Below, in pieces: positions 1 to 11,169 of a stretch of DNA of 64,000 bases (position 1 is the first letter of the stretch; the number at the start of each line of letters is the position of its first letter). The stretch is taken from the NCBI GenBank assembly GCA_034440575.1, contig JAOTOL010000986.1, positions 1 to 64,000 on the forward strand. Direction: 5' to 3'. The stretch is from Imbricaverruca yamaguchii. Its lineage: Eukaryota; Arthropoda; Thecostraca; Neoverrucidae. The notes below the pieces were generated by a model, which was not told where the DNA came from, made no database searches, and saw only the letters and a program-made list of their open reading frames with translations. The position numbers and the translations under genes were made by a program.

Positions 1-924
1 TCGGCGTGACTCACCTGCTGCATCGGCCCGTTGTGGTCGGGTGGTATGGGCTGCCGGTAGTCGCCCCTCGATGCCGATCGCGCGATAGCCCGCCGTCGCC
101 CAGCTACCGACGAGGAAGTTCGGTCCGCCGCCGGCGCTCGACAAAAGCGGCCGCCATCGCGCCAACGGCCGTGAGCCGGCGCGACGAATTGTGACGTCAT
201 CGGGCCAAGTGTGTCGGGCGTCGCCGCCGCGGGCGGGCGGATCCGTCGGCGGCCGTCGTGACACGACCGCTGACGACACGGCCGACGGAACCCCGCCTGA
301 CGTCACGGCGTGCTGGTGACGTCCGCCGAACGGTGGCAGTGTGACCGATCGGCGTGTCACAGGCGGGGCCCCGCCGGTGAGATCATGTCGGGGAGCAGCT
401 GGGGAGGGGGGGCGCCGAGGTGATGTATGGTGTGCCGCCCGACACATCGCAGCAGCAGCGGCCATCGGTCATTGTTTGGGCCCGATTTGGCCGGGTGTAG
501 TGCAAAACTATCGCTGACTGACAACTGTGATTAGCAAAACAAGGAGAAGCAACACCAATATTGTTTTGGGGCCGGTAAAAGTAAGCAGGCTACACTGCAC
601 TGCAGTAAGGAGGTCATACGTGCGGCTGCAGCCTTCAAGGCACACTCTGAGAAGACGCGCCGACGCCATTTTGGCCGTCAAACCCAGCAGACCGCAAATC
701 GCCCGACCAGCCTGCCACCAACTCGCCTACTTCTACACTACGAACTTCTAGCTCAGCTCTACGACTTCAACTCTACAATACTCTACTGCAGGTTGATCCG
801 GCGGTGTAGCTGCCCCTCCCACCCCGCCGCCGATTTTTGTAATAAGTGTGCACCTTTCTCTCCTGACCCCCAACGCCAAACCCACGACCCACTACGTTCA
901 CCCAACATGTGATTTCCTTCTCTG
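1..924. other. CpG-rich DNA without a recognised gene
   Basis: The first 480 bases are very rich in CpG and in TGACGTCA-like words (one at about 191-198). They could be part of a CpG island or of a GC-rich repeat cut by the window edge. Short frames on both strands show no recognisable domain. The stretch from 480 to 924 has lower GC content and leads into the LINE relic; it may hold that element's 5' region, but no boundary is visible. Confidence 0.35.
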
Positions 925-1780
925 CCGCCGGGATAGTGGGGAGCCCACGGGCTCCCTTGACCCATGGACGGTAGAGGAGGAAATCACCCGTCGGACACGA
1001 AAGCCTCTACACGTACGCCAAATGCGATTAGGGGCGCTTCTCATTCACATATAGATCCAACGATACAGACATACTGACACACATCATAGACATCGCTGAC
1101 ATACCAATCACCATAACACCAGGCACGCACCTCAACACATCGCAGGGCACCATATGCGCACGGGAGGTGGCCTAAATGACGGAGGAGGAACTGACTCTCG
1201 GGTTTGAGAGCCAGGGATCCCCTCCATCACCCACCCAAGCACACAGACAAGACACACACACACACACTCATACTGACTTTCAACACCAGACAACCACCCA
1301 CACACGTTAAAGCCGGCTACATTATACACAAGGTCACGCCACGAGCACCCCTCCCTCGACATTGTCTGTTTTGCCGACGCTACGGACACCCAAGGGGGTG
1401 CCACGACACAACACCCTCCTACTTAAGCTGTGCCGGATCACACGACACCAGCACATGCACGAGCGGCACACTACGCTGCTTCGGTTATGGCGGAGACCAC
1501 GCCTTCTGGGACAGTGCCTGTCCACCGTGGACGAGGGAGAGGGAAATTCTCCGTCTTGTCCACCTAGAGGGCTGGAACCTGCCGCGGGCAAGCTCGTGGA
1601 TCAACGACCAGCAGCCGACGCACCCACGCACAAGACGTCCACGCATTTCACACAAACACAAACAGCTCATACAACTACACCACCTACCAAAGCAACTCAG
1701 ACAGACCCAACAATCATAATCAGGCTACCACCCAAAACACAAAGTACCGCACAAGCACCAAAACAAACCAATACTTGACT
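925..1780 (+). pseudogene. Broken LINE ORF1 (gag-like zinc-knuckle protein)
   Basis: Three pieces in different plus-strand frames read as one gag-like ORF1 of a non-LTR retrotransposon, the nucleic-acid-binding partner of the reverse transcriptase. Piece 1 (about 930-1054) has the WTVEEEITRRTRKP and VRQMRLGALLI signatures of the RNA-binding region and ends at TAG. Piece 2 (about 1056-1200, another frame) carries ADIPITITPG, LNTSQGTICAREVA, a TAA stop and then MTEEEL. Piece 3 (from 1252, a third frame) has LTFNTRQPPTHVKAGYI followed by remnants of three zinc knuckles (CLFCRRYGHPRGC, CAGSHDTSTC, RCFGYGGDHAFWDSAC) and the EREILRLVHLEGW tail. The knuckles are damaged: one is a residue short, and one cysteine has become tyrosine. 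At least two frameshifts and two stops make it a relic. No reverse transcriptase ORF follows. The assignment rests on my memory of the family. Confidence 0.75.
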
Positions 1781-3390
1781 CTACTCACCCACTCACTCAA
1801 CACAGGCTCCACCCCCAATCCCACATCGCGCAACACGCAAACCATCACTAGCACCAGGCCCATCAGAACCATCGCTAACACCACACACATTACGCAAAAA
1901 CATACCCTTTCGAATTAGAAGCACTCACAGATTCAGACGGCACCTCTTCCGCTACCTATGCACCTACAACACGAGCAAACAACACACCAAATACCACCTA
2001 TCCAAACAAAACAAAAAACACACACCCGTGCCAAAACCTCCAGACGCTGAACAACATCATGCCAACTCCCTTCACCTGGTCTCTCCCTGTTCCGCCCATG
2101 ATGTGCAATTTTTAAAACTGACAACAAAATAACAAATGACGAAAACATGACAAAAGGCCAAAACCAGAGAGAAAAAAAAAATTGGCAATAGAAAAAGGCC
2201 CAAAGCAGTGTATAATGTGTATATTATGTAAATGTTCTTGAAATGTTCACTCAAATGGCGATGACACGACCCCCCACACCAACTCTACTTCGGCACCGCC
2301 CGGACCACAACCTCTCAACTAGACTTCTCTTCAATCGTAAAGCGTGTGTTTGGGCTTCATTGTGTCTACTCGCCGCTGCGGGCAGCGATGTGTATCTACT
2401 TGATGAAATTAACGACGACGAGCGCACGCATATTTTCGAAGCAGCCCGCGTCCGGCTGCTGAGATGGGACACGTGGCTGTTGCGGCTGGCGTGCGGTCGC
2501 CACACGCGGACGCTGAGCGGGCACACATGAGCCTCGAGCGGTCGCCGGGTCTGCAGAGGTGGCCCCGGGCGGCGCGGTACCCAGTGCCACCGCCGCCGTC
2601 TGGCCGTAATGCAGTCACGCCGCCGACTGGCTCGGTGCAGAACGCTGCACTGCATTAGGCTGTGCAGGCCGACACGCTGTCTGTCGCGTCGCAGCTCTCC
2701 CCCGGGGGGGGGGAGGGGTGACAGGGCTCGGGTCACGGGACACACACCACCGAGCCGATCCCACTCGCTTGTCCGCACGACGGCCGCACCGTGGACGGGG
2801 TTCGATATATGCTTATCCAACTAGGGTCGTACGATTTCGGTTCCAAGTACAAAGTACGCCGTCACCTCGCTTATGTAGGGGCTTTAGGGCTGCAATGGCT
2901 TCCTGAACACATGGACTCCGAAGAAGTAAACACCTCAAGGGAAGTGTGCTTAGAGGCGTGCCTGACCATAGAGATCATTTGCGCCGCCTTTAAAGCGACT
3001 GGCTTTTGCAAACAAGTTTGAGGCAAGTGCACATTTGCGTTGAATAAGTCTTCCTCACAGTGTATGTGATGTCAAGGTGCTGAAGGAATAGGGGGCGCCG
3101 GGCGTCGGGACATCTCCGCGATGTTATATTTTCGGTTTACTTTAGTCTTATGCAAGATGCTTTGCAATGTAATAGGGGTAAAGAGGATTGGCGAAAAAGT
3201 TGAATGTGCCGAGGTGTCGACATTAGCATACTCCTGTCGAAAAGCACTAAGGGGTTTACCTTCCGAACAAGCAAGCAATTGTCAACACTGCCATGACACC
3301 GGCTGCCGCTTATTAGTTGTTAGTAGCGGCTAGTAACGGCATGCTCTCATGCAGGGCTGTGTGTGAGGTTAGTGCAGTGTTTTGCAATTC
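1781..3390. other. Unassigned DNA
   Basis: The segment from 1781 to 2200 is C/A-rich and may be the threonine/proline-rich tail of the preceding relic. An open frame of 95 codons at 2243-2530 (+) and one of 76 codons at 2791-3021 (+) match nothing I recognise. A G run lies at about 2701-2713. No gene, RNA or mobile-element boundary is supported. Confidence 0.3.
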
Positions 3391-3640
3391 AGCTCATCTA
3401 CGTCCGTTGTGCCTTCGGGCAACCGTTTTACATCATCAATTGCAAGACAAATCGGCTCATCTGTATCCGATGGCACCTCTGGGTAATAATTTTACGTTAT
3501 GCTAATTCTTAACGGAAGTCGGTTCATCTACGTCCGACGGCACCGCTAGGCAACTATTTATTTCGTATGAGAAGCGAATGGGCTCATGCACGCCCGATGC
3601 CATTCGTGAATGGTTGTTTACGCTATTCCTACGAGTGAAT
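3391..3640. repeat. Ancient degenerate tandem repeat, period 60-67 bp
   Basis: Four units begin with a (G/A)G(C/T)TCAT motif at 3391, 3454, 3521 and 3581, so the spacing is 63, 67 and 60 bp. Each unit then carries a form of CTACGTCCGATGGCACC, a (T/G)GG(C/T)AA-like word and a T-rich stretch with TTTACG or similar. Divergence between units is high, unlike the young minisatellites further right. No open frame runs through all units. Confidence 0.6.
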
Positions 3641-4891
3641 CCACTGGCTTGCAGTGCGTGCGTGTATGAAAACAAGTCACCACTTCCATCAGACTAAGGA
3701 AATCCGAACAGACGAAGTGACTTTCGAAGAATAACCAACAAAGTAATCCCTCGCACAATCACCCTGCATATGGAATCCACGGGCATAGCTGTCACGATCA
3801 CGGCAAACCAATATGAAATTAAGACAGCTTTTTGGACCTACCATGTCGTACTCGCCGTCCAATCCAGTGCGTCTTCCGTCCATGGACGTCGGCGGATTGT
3901 CACGCTAGGTCGTGTCACGGCTCCATCACGAATAGCCGGAACTGGACGACAATACGTCCCAGACTGTGGCATCACGCGAATACTGCCACCACTCTATACG
4001 CTCGTGCTCTGTTTCCCTCCGCTACCTTCACTATCCTTGGCAACGACTAATATATCTTCATTGTGACAGCACGTCGTCGAGCGCAAAGTCCACTGACCTC
4101 ATGCCTATCGTATTACCCACGGCTTACGGCCACAGCCTGACTTGTCAGTCCGTCCTCCGTTTATCGCTATCGCATTCCATTCAACCGATTATCGCACTGT
4201 ACAAGCCGGCCGGGCCTTTTTCACTGTTCGGCGCCTCACCACTCAGAGACACACGGCTACCCGAACGTCCGCGACGAAAGGCACGCTGCTAACGCCGGTG
4301 TCTCGGTGTCTGGCACAGAGCTGGGCTGTCTGCTGCTGGTTGTCTAGTTCAGCGTAAGATAGATGACCTGGCATTTGAAGGCAATAATCCCCGCCAGCGA
4401 AAGCCAGTGCCTCCAGCTCGATCCCCATCCCATCGTTGGGGTCCCGGGCCGCCGTTACCACGACCCAAGGCGTTGCCGGCTACTCGACAGCGGGATCGTC
4501 CAGGTTGAGCAGCGCAGGAGGCAGCAGGGCTCAGGCTTGGTAGGCCCGATGATCATACAGCCCCTCCTTGGGGAATCCAGCTGATCGAGATCCTGAATCT
4601 GCAATTGACGGACATTGCACTCTGAAGTGCACATCGGGTAGTTAAGACTACTTTGCTGGCATTTAGTTCAGATCTGATCCTGGTTCGGCTCACAGACAAT
4701 TCTGTGAAATCAAAGGTGGCTTGTTGGTTGTGGTTGTATGAATGTAGCACCGACATAATGGATATAAAAGCATCCTAAGAGTGCATGGATGCTATTTACA
4801 GTAGATAACTTCCATTTAGCCAATATTTAAATGCATAATGTCACAATCACATATGGGAGAGTTGGGCAATATATGATCCAATTGTGCATCT
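3641..4891. other. Unassigned DNA left of the hAT-like element
   Basis: No family is recognised. Frames of 98-108 codons at 3770-4066 and 3966-4292 overlap one another in different phases and look like chance. A TATAAAA word lies near 4763 without other promoter evidence. Confidence 0.25.
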
Positions 4892-4899
4892 ATGTACTC

Positions 4900-5038
4900 T
4901 AGGGTGACACTTATTTTTCGACTTTCAAAAAATGAAAAAGGCAGTTGATTTTCTGGTTTGTATTAGCCTAAAAACACCACGTAAAAAGTTTCATCCTGAT
5001 CCAATTATGCTTAGCCATGCCTCATCGCACTTGAATGT
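4900..5038 (+). repeat. Left terminal inverted repeat
   Basis: This arm of about 139 bp is the imperfect reverse complement of 7248-7395. The best-conserved blocks are the terminal TAGGGTGACA, a central block containing GGCAGTTGATTTTCTGGTT followed by GTATTAGCCTAAAA, and an inner block CTCATCGCACTTGAATGT. Similarity stops just inside this inner block. Confidence 0.9.
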
Positions 5039-5142
5039 ATACACTATTAGGCGGGTCTTATGGGTCTTCCTTGACCCAACGTTACGATGAGTTTCGAAAC
5101 TAATTCTGGCCTGGTCCTGGTCTTGATCCTGGTCACCTGGCC

Positions 5143-6963
5143 TCAGTCAGTCTGGGTGACGGTGCTCTTGTTGGCGTCGGGTAATCTTCCCCGGTGCGCC
5201 TCCACCACCTGCATGATGTACTGAGTCTGGTCCTCGTCCTTGGTGAGGGTCAAATTGTAGTCTTCCATTAGGGCGACGCCACGCTCGGCGAAGTCGTTCA
5301 GTACCCGGAGTCGTTCGTCATGCCACTCCGCCGGGTCGGTCTCCAGGAAGCCGTCGTCGATCCCCAGGGTGACGAAGAGCATTCGCGACGACTTAGTCAC
5401 GAAGTCCGCGAGGGTCTTCTGCGACAAGTCGGCCTTGAGATCAACGACGGCCCGCTTGGTGAGATCCTCCGAGCCCTCATTGGAGCTGAGAGCCTCGATC
5501 ATGGCCCGCTTTCTTCCCAGTGGCAAGTTCTCGTCGAAGAACGCCAGCGGGACGAGGCTCTCACTCAAATACTACAAGTGGCGAGGGACTTGTCCTCGTA
5601 CCCGACCAAATCCTTCAGGAGGGCGAGGTCGTTCGCAGGGGCCGATGTGGGGCTCGGCGCGGCGTACCACGCAGGGACGTATACCGAGACGGTGAACTTG
5701 ACGTACCGAAGGATGCCGGCGCTCTCCCGGGCAGTCAGGTTTGCCTGTCCTCGGAAGAGGTAGATCTTCACAGCGTAGATCAGCTTGGCCATCCAACGCG
5801 CGTGGTGGTGAGCCCCAGGCCGCCGGAATCGAATGCCTCTGACCGGCATCCCGCCGAGCGCGATCACGGAGAGCTCCAGGAGCTCGCGATAGTCATCCCG
5901 TGGCTGGAACTGCGACGGATGGAGCTTGCAACCCGCGATGGGGTCGTCCAGGGAATCCTGGATGGTCTCCGTGAGATGGTCATCGGGCATGGTCTCGTAT
6001 TGGTCCTGATCGATGAAATCCCACTTGTCCTGGAAGCGTTTGAAGAGCGGGTTTTGAGGCCCGGACGATGGGGTGTTGAGACAAATCCCGTAGACCTTCG
6101 CGGCGATGAGCTCGAGCATGTGGTACCTGCAGGCGACATTGAGCAGGTCACGACCGAGCTGCTGCTCAATGTGCACACACGACCCTGATTGCGGGCCTGT
6201 GTTCGAGGCCGTAGTGTCGAAACACATACCCACGACCGGGTCTGCAGCGCCCACATCGTGCAGGGCCTCCACGACAGCGTTTGCCATAGCCCGTCCACTG
6301 CCGATCTCGAGCTTGGGCACGGAGAGCAGCTTGGTGACACTGGTCCCAGCGACCAAAATCGGAAGACGGTCAACTTTGCCCCTGCTGCCGGTCGTAGAGT
6401 TGGGAACCAGTTTTCCGTCCCAGTGAACAACCAGGGGTACGTCCGGCGCAAACGACGCCTTGATGTCCAGCACGGCCTGCTTCCGGTGGTTCCGCCGGGA
6501 TTGGCGGATGGACTCCCGATTCATGGTGAGCTCGGATACGTCGTGCCCGAGGGTGTCGGCCACCGCCGACAAGACGTACACTGCCTGATGGTCCGTCACG
6601 CGAGTGCGGTCTAGGGCAGCGGCGACAGTCGGCGAGATTAAAGTATCCCTGCCGCGGCGGCGGTGGGCAGGCGATGGAAGTCGATGGTCGAGGCTCGTCC
6701 TCAGCGCTGGACGTTGTAGAGTTGCGACAGGGACTGGAGCTAGACTCGAGCTCAACAGTGTCGATCTCGGCCATGCGCTGCGCTTTCCGAGTCTTGCGAT
6801 CGCTGACCTGGGAGGCGCGATTCAACTGCCGCTGCTCGAACTCGGCGAGCTGCCGATCGGCGCCCATCATTTTTCCTCGGCGGCCTTCCTCGCCTTGCGC
6901 AATGAGGAACACTATGTCATCATCGATCTGGATGAGCTCGAGGGCCCTTTGGTTAGCCTCCAC
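5143..6963 (-). pseudogene. hAT-like transposase pseudogene, copy 1
   Basis: This is the transposase-like gene of the 4900-7395 element. It reads on the minus strand in three frames. The N-terminal part (6963 down to about 6670) is a charged helical segment. A frameshift in a GC-rich CCGCCGC stretch near 6650-6670 leads into the main frame, which is open from 6755 to 5565 (396 codons). In that frame I see HWDGK (D at residue 113, codon at 6419), CFDTTASNTG (D180, codon at 6218), and C-R-Y-H (C209/H212), the C-x2-H motif expected after the second Asp in hAT-type RNase H transposases. Then come DDYRELLEL (candidate acidic residues 291/294), the HHHARWMAKLIY motif and the YLFRGQ segment. Near 5565-5575 a second frameshift and an in-frame TAG break the gene, and the C-terminal domain continues from 5568 to 5143, ending with DEDQTQYIMQVVEAHRG. 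The third acidic catalytic residue is not proven. Confidence 0.82.
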
Positions 6964-7247
6964 TCATCAATCTCTCGTCGGCGAGGCCGATGACCGGTAT
7001 ATACGTTTTCTTCCGCGTTGCCGGAGCGGCCATATTTGCGAAAGGACCAAAAAGGGCATTAATATTGGGAAATTGGAACAAACTATAATTATAGTTAAAT
7101 ATTAAACTATAATTATAATTAATAAGGTTGCAATACGATTATTCAGGGCACACCCGACCAGCACGAACACGTTCTGGGTCTATTTTAGCCAACACATACC
7201 CGGAGTAATAGGGATGGGTGGTCCTAAAAAAATGTCTGGGGTGTGCG

Positions 7248-7395
7248 ACATTCAAGTGCGATGAGGCACGCCTTAACATTATTTGATCGAGATGAAGCTG
7301 TTTATGTGGTGCTTTTAGGCTAATACGAACCAGAAAATCAACTGCCTTTTTCGTTTTTCGAGAAAAAAAATTGGGTCAAAATAGCTGTCACCCTA
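7248..7395 (-). repeat. Right terminal inverted repeat
   Basis: This is the reverse-complement partner of 4900-5038, about 148 bp. The extra bases sit mainly in an A/T-rich block near 7350-7375, where a homopolymer run has changed in length. It ends TGTCACCCTA at 7395 and is followed at once by the ATGTACTC duplication. Confidence 0.9.
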
Positions 7396-7403
7396 ATGTA
7401 CTC

Positions 7404-7798
7404 ACAAGACTAGTCTTACAGACATTTTACCGCCATATGACAAGCAAATATATAGGCTTTGTCAGGGTAGTTTTTTGTTTATGTGAAGATAAAAATTGAA
7501 GAAAAAAAATAATGTTTTGCCTACTTCATACAACTTTCAACAAAATAATTCCGTTCGAAATATCCCAATTCGTTTTGGTGACATTTTTCTTATACGATAG
7601 GTTAGGCTAGATTAGGCCGTATTTTTCAAAAATTACTTCCACACGACATTACCATAATCAAGGCCCATTTGTTGGTAATATTTTGCTTTCAAAATGAAAA
7701 GTAGGCATTCGCAGAGGATGTGAGTAAGAACATCATGATAATCATGTTCACAAATGATGCATTGGATACCTTAAACTTGTCTTAGAAATTAAACAATT

Positions 7799-7800
<2 letters not shown>
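7404..7800. other. AT-rich DNA, unassigned
   Basis: This stretch between the transposon and a microsatellite holds GGTTAGGCTAGATTAGG at about 7601-7617, a word type common in arthropod non-coding DNA. No gene is visible. Confidence 0.3.
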
Positions 7801-7896
<96 letters not shown>

Positions 7897-7999
7897 ATGT
7901 GTACATATATACATAGGTACTTATACATATGTTTACATATATATATACATATATATATACATGTATATATATGTTTATATATATACATATATATATATA

Positions 8000-8083
<84 letters not shown>

Positions 8084-8088
8084 TATGA
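7801..8088. repeat. Compound (AC)/(AT)n microsatellite
   Basis: A short (AC)n leads into two pure (AT)n blocks (about 7807-7888 and 8003-8077). An interrupted central part, with TATAC, TATG and TATTC variants, separates them. The long YIYIYI-type frames on both strands are by-products of the repeat. Confidence 0.97.
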
Positions 8089-9257
8089 GCATGTGAGCAC
8101 TTTGATTCATTAGCATAGTTGCAAATCAATTTTTATAAAAGTCGAAAAAGGTCTTACAAACGGAATTTGTAGGGGGCCGACCCTGTGGGCGATATTCATT
8201 CTCCCTTGTACTACAAGTAGTCTCAGGAAAAATCGAAACATTTCGTTGATTATAACGCACGAACCAATTCAGTGAGCCGTATACTTGATATCCACCAATA
8301 TGCAGGATATGCGTGGAAATGTTTCATCGCTGAACATTCTAGTCACATCGAACAACCTTTGCACCATCTAGAGTACATGCTCCAAGTGACCTCAGTCCTG
8401 GCAGAAGTACAGTTCTGCCCCTTCGTCAGCTTTTCGATTCAGTTCCGGCACGTGCCACTCATGATCGAACAAACATCATCCCGCGCTGCGCTCTTCAACT
8501 GTCGTACAATCCGACGATTATTCTGGTACGCCGTCAACTCCCACCAAGTGACCCAGCAGAAATATTTGGTCGGCTAAGGTTCGGAAAGTTCGCCGGTCAC
8601 TGGTTCGACATTTTCAGCGATATCACACGTGTCCGAACTGACAGCCTGAATCAACATCGGTCGTTCCTTGAGGTGTGTGCGTCGCGCCATCTTGTAACCA
8701 CGAATAGCCGCAAGGTTGGCGCGCATTTTTGCCAAGTGCTGCCACGAACCATTTGGAGACGTTTGCGTCCCGTTCTGCGCTGACGACCTGGATGCGTTCC
8801 TCTCGGTCCTCAAATGAGAACGGGCCTATGATTCCCGACCAGTTTACGGCACACCACATCGCACACTTGGGGCTGTGCTGCTTTCTTCGAACACTAGGAT
8901 CATCCCAACACCTTCAGACCCTGAGATGTCCTGCATATTCTTCAGGGCACTCACGGCTCCGTTCATTCCTCAGTTGTTTAGGAACTCTTTTCAGCCAAGA
9001 CGTCCTTTCTAGCTGACTTGGACACTCTAGCTTCCAACTCCAGCTCTAACTCTTGCCTTCACGACCACTTTGCCAACCCTCAGGGTCGGCCTCTTTAGGT
9101 TTCAGGGGCCGCTTTTACACCATCTGTTACAAGCATGTTGATCGCGCCTCGATTGTATCTTCTGCGCCTACGCCTTGATAGGCCATCAAGGTGGTTACCT
9201 GGAGGGTCTCCCTTGGACCCGCCGGAGAGTGAGAGGGACTTTCCTGCCAGGGAGTGA

Positions 9258-9260
<3 letters not shown>
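8089..9260. other. Unassigned DNA
   Basis: An open frame of 101 codons at 8272-8577 (+) and one of 79 codons at 8574-8813 (-) face each other. Base composition is even and the frames read like ordinary protein, but I recognise no family. They could be parts of an old mobile element or chance. Confidence 0.25.
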
Positions 9261-9261
<1 letters not shown>

Positions 9262-9326
<65 letters not shown>

Positions 9327-9345
9327 ACACACACACACACACACA
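9262..9345. repeat. (GA)n-(CA)n microsatellite
   Basis: A run of GA dinucleotides (about 9262-9322) passes directly into (CA)n (9323-9344). It is flanked by GGGAGTGAGAGGGA, the probable seed of the expansion. Confidence 0.97.
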
Positions 9346-11169
9346 TTCACGCGTTGGTTGCATTGATGTTGCTAGTTTCAGCACCCCTTGGCAGAAAGAC
9401 AATCTTAAGTGCATTCGCGTTCAGAACTATAGATAACAAAGGAAATAAGAAAATCTTAATCTTCCCTAGGCTATGCTAGCTATCTTGCTGTGGTGCAATG
9501 CAAATTGTTTTAAACACGAAGTATGTTTTTAAACTTAGAATATCACTTCTGGCGTCCAGCTTCCATGCCGGTCCCGAGCCTCTGACAGTTCGTCACTACC
9601 TGAAACACATAAGTGGAGGATTTGTAAAACGAAGGGTACCGGACCTGTCAAGGCCAACGATTTTGTTTAGAGCAAATGGACACTCGGGGCTATGGGTCCA
9701 TGTGCGTTTTGGCACCCATCCGATTTACCTCCCAACGCTACTGCCTGTTTGTGCATTGCTTGTACCTGTGTGTGCAGATGGCTCCATTCTTCGCGGTGTT
9801 GTGTGTATGGCTTTCATCCCAAATTTTGAAAGATCGAAACCTCAGCCTGGTTTTGTAAACATGCCCATTACCTGCGGAGCACGTGAGCCGCGCAATCCGT
9901 TGCACAATGCGTGTACACTTAGCGTGGGAATTGTTTGTTCCATCCTGACCTGGGGCGGGCTTCCCTCGGTGGTCTGCCATCAGAGGAACAACAACACTTG
10001 GGAGTGTTTTTTTTCCATAGCGTGGGATAACGCCGGCAGACATCGTCCCCAGTCTTACGTTCTTGGTCATTAATCTGACCTACACACGTTCGACCCAATC
10101 CTTCAGTCCTGGACCACGCCCTGAAGGCATGGTCTTTGGTGCGTCTAACACTGGTGCATGGTCTTCTGCTTCCCGGGTGGCGGAAGTCCGGAAAGTATCA
10201 CCCTGTGCGCCCGCCTGCTGTACGGCTATGAACCAAAAGCATGTGAGTGAATGAAACCTACTGCAATAGCGTTTGAAGTCAGTCAGTTTAAAGCCAAAAC
10301 CTTCGGTCAGAGTTCGTGTCTATGCATCGTGTGTGTAAAAAACACCATTAAAATAGCCGTCTCAAATTAATGGACAGCAAATAGTTGTATGCAGGGTAAG
10401 CGACAGTAACTGAGGGTGTAAATCACCCAAATAATGACTGGTCTATTCGGTCACTAATGGCAAGTAAAGCGATGCACACCCATGCATTGACATGTGCGAA
10501 GATGAATCCATACTACCAGACATGATATCCATCATTTGTGCAATATCAGCCAGGATTTGGGTGTTTACCTTTAACTTCACATGCCTTGACAATTTTTTTT
10601 TCGCTTCATGAAACACTTCGGTTGTCACCCAAAACTTCGATTTGGTCTGGTATACTTTGTCAATGCCCCGTCCTCTGGTGTCGGATTAATCGGGGATGCG
10701 CACTCCCTACCCCAATATATGGGGCGTTCCAATCCGATTCCGATGGGAATAATTCACGCTATTTTACAAGTTCAGGTACAATACGATGCTCACTGCTATT
10801 TAAGGGCAGTGCGTATCAACCAAACTGCTGTAAGTTTGTACTAGTATATGAACTATAGTAGATATACTACCTACTGAAGATATGTGACGTCACACGTGAC
10901 GACTAGTGCATATTCTGCGCATTTGGCTGCTCCCACAGTTCTCGTTCCGTTGCGCTGCTCGTCCTTCGACACGGACCTAGCACCTGGCTAGCGTGCACAG
11001 TTGTCCTTCACTCGTGTTTGCTCCGAAGGCCATAATGACCCATTAGGCGGGCCATTCCTTGCTACATCAAACGGGTGCGTGCCAGCACATGCGTAATAGA
11101 GTTGCCTCTTTTGGCACGGTAGCACGGTGCGGCAAACCTTAAAATAGCTCACGCGCTTTTTGCTGTGTT
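9346..11169. other. Unassigned DNA with a 191-codon frame
   Basis: A plus-strand frame of 191 codons at 9498-10073 is the longest here. It contains hydrophobic stretches (IYLPTLLPVCALLVPVCA) and several cysteines but no motif I recognise, and other frames overlap it (a 110-codon frame at 9738-10070, minus). It could be a decayed exon or chance. Nothing else is supported up to the dispersed repeat. Confidence 0.25.

Larger units (their letters stand above)
4892..7403 (-). mobile_element. hAT-like DNA transposon, full length with TSD, inactivated
   Basis: The element itself is 4900-7395 (2,496 bp). It starts TAGGGTGACA on the left and ends with the inverted form TGTCACCCTA on the right. Exactly outside both ends lies the same octamer, ATGTACTC, at 4892-4899 and 7396-7403. 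An 8-bp target-site duplication plus TIRs starting TAGGG are hallmarks of the hAT superfamily; this part is established knowledge. Inside, on the minus strand, is a transposase-like gene of the uncharacterised arthropod family that carries FDTTASNTG. The gene is broken, so this copy cannot move by itself. The visible TSD and well-conserved arms suggest moderate age. Novosib-like elements can also have 8-bp TSDs, but the TIR start and the C-x2-H motif favour hAT. Confidence 0.88.

Noticed and set aside
2700..2715. G run as a sign of a special element
   Set aside because: Isolated homopolymers also occur at 15560 and 47217; no structure surrounds them.
7601..7617. Telomere-like TTAGG words
   Set aside because: Only one or two imperfect copies; not an array.
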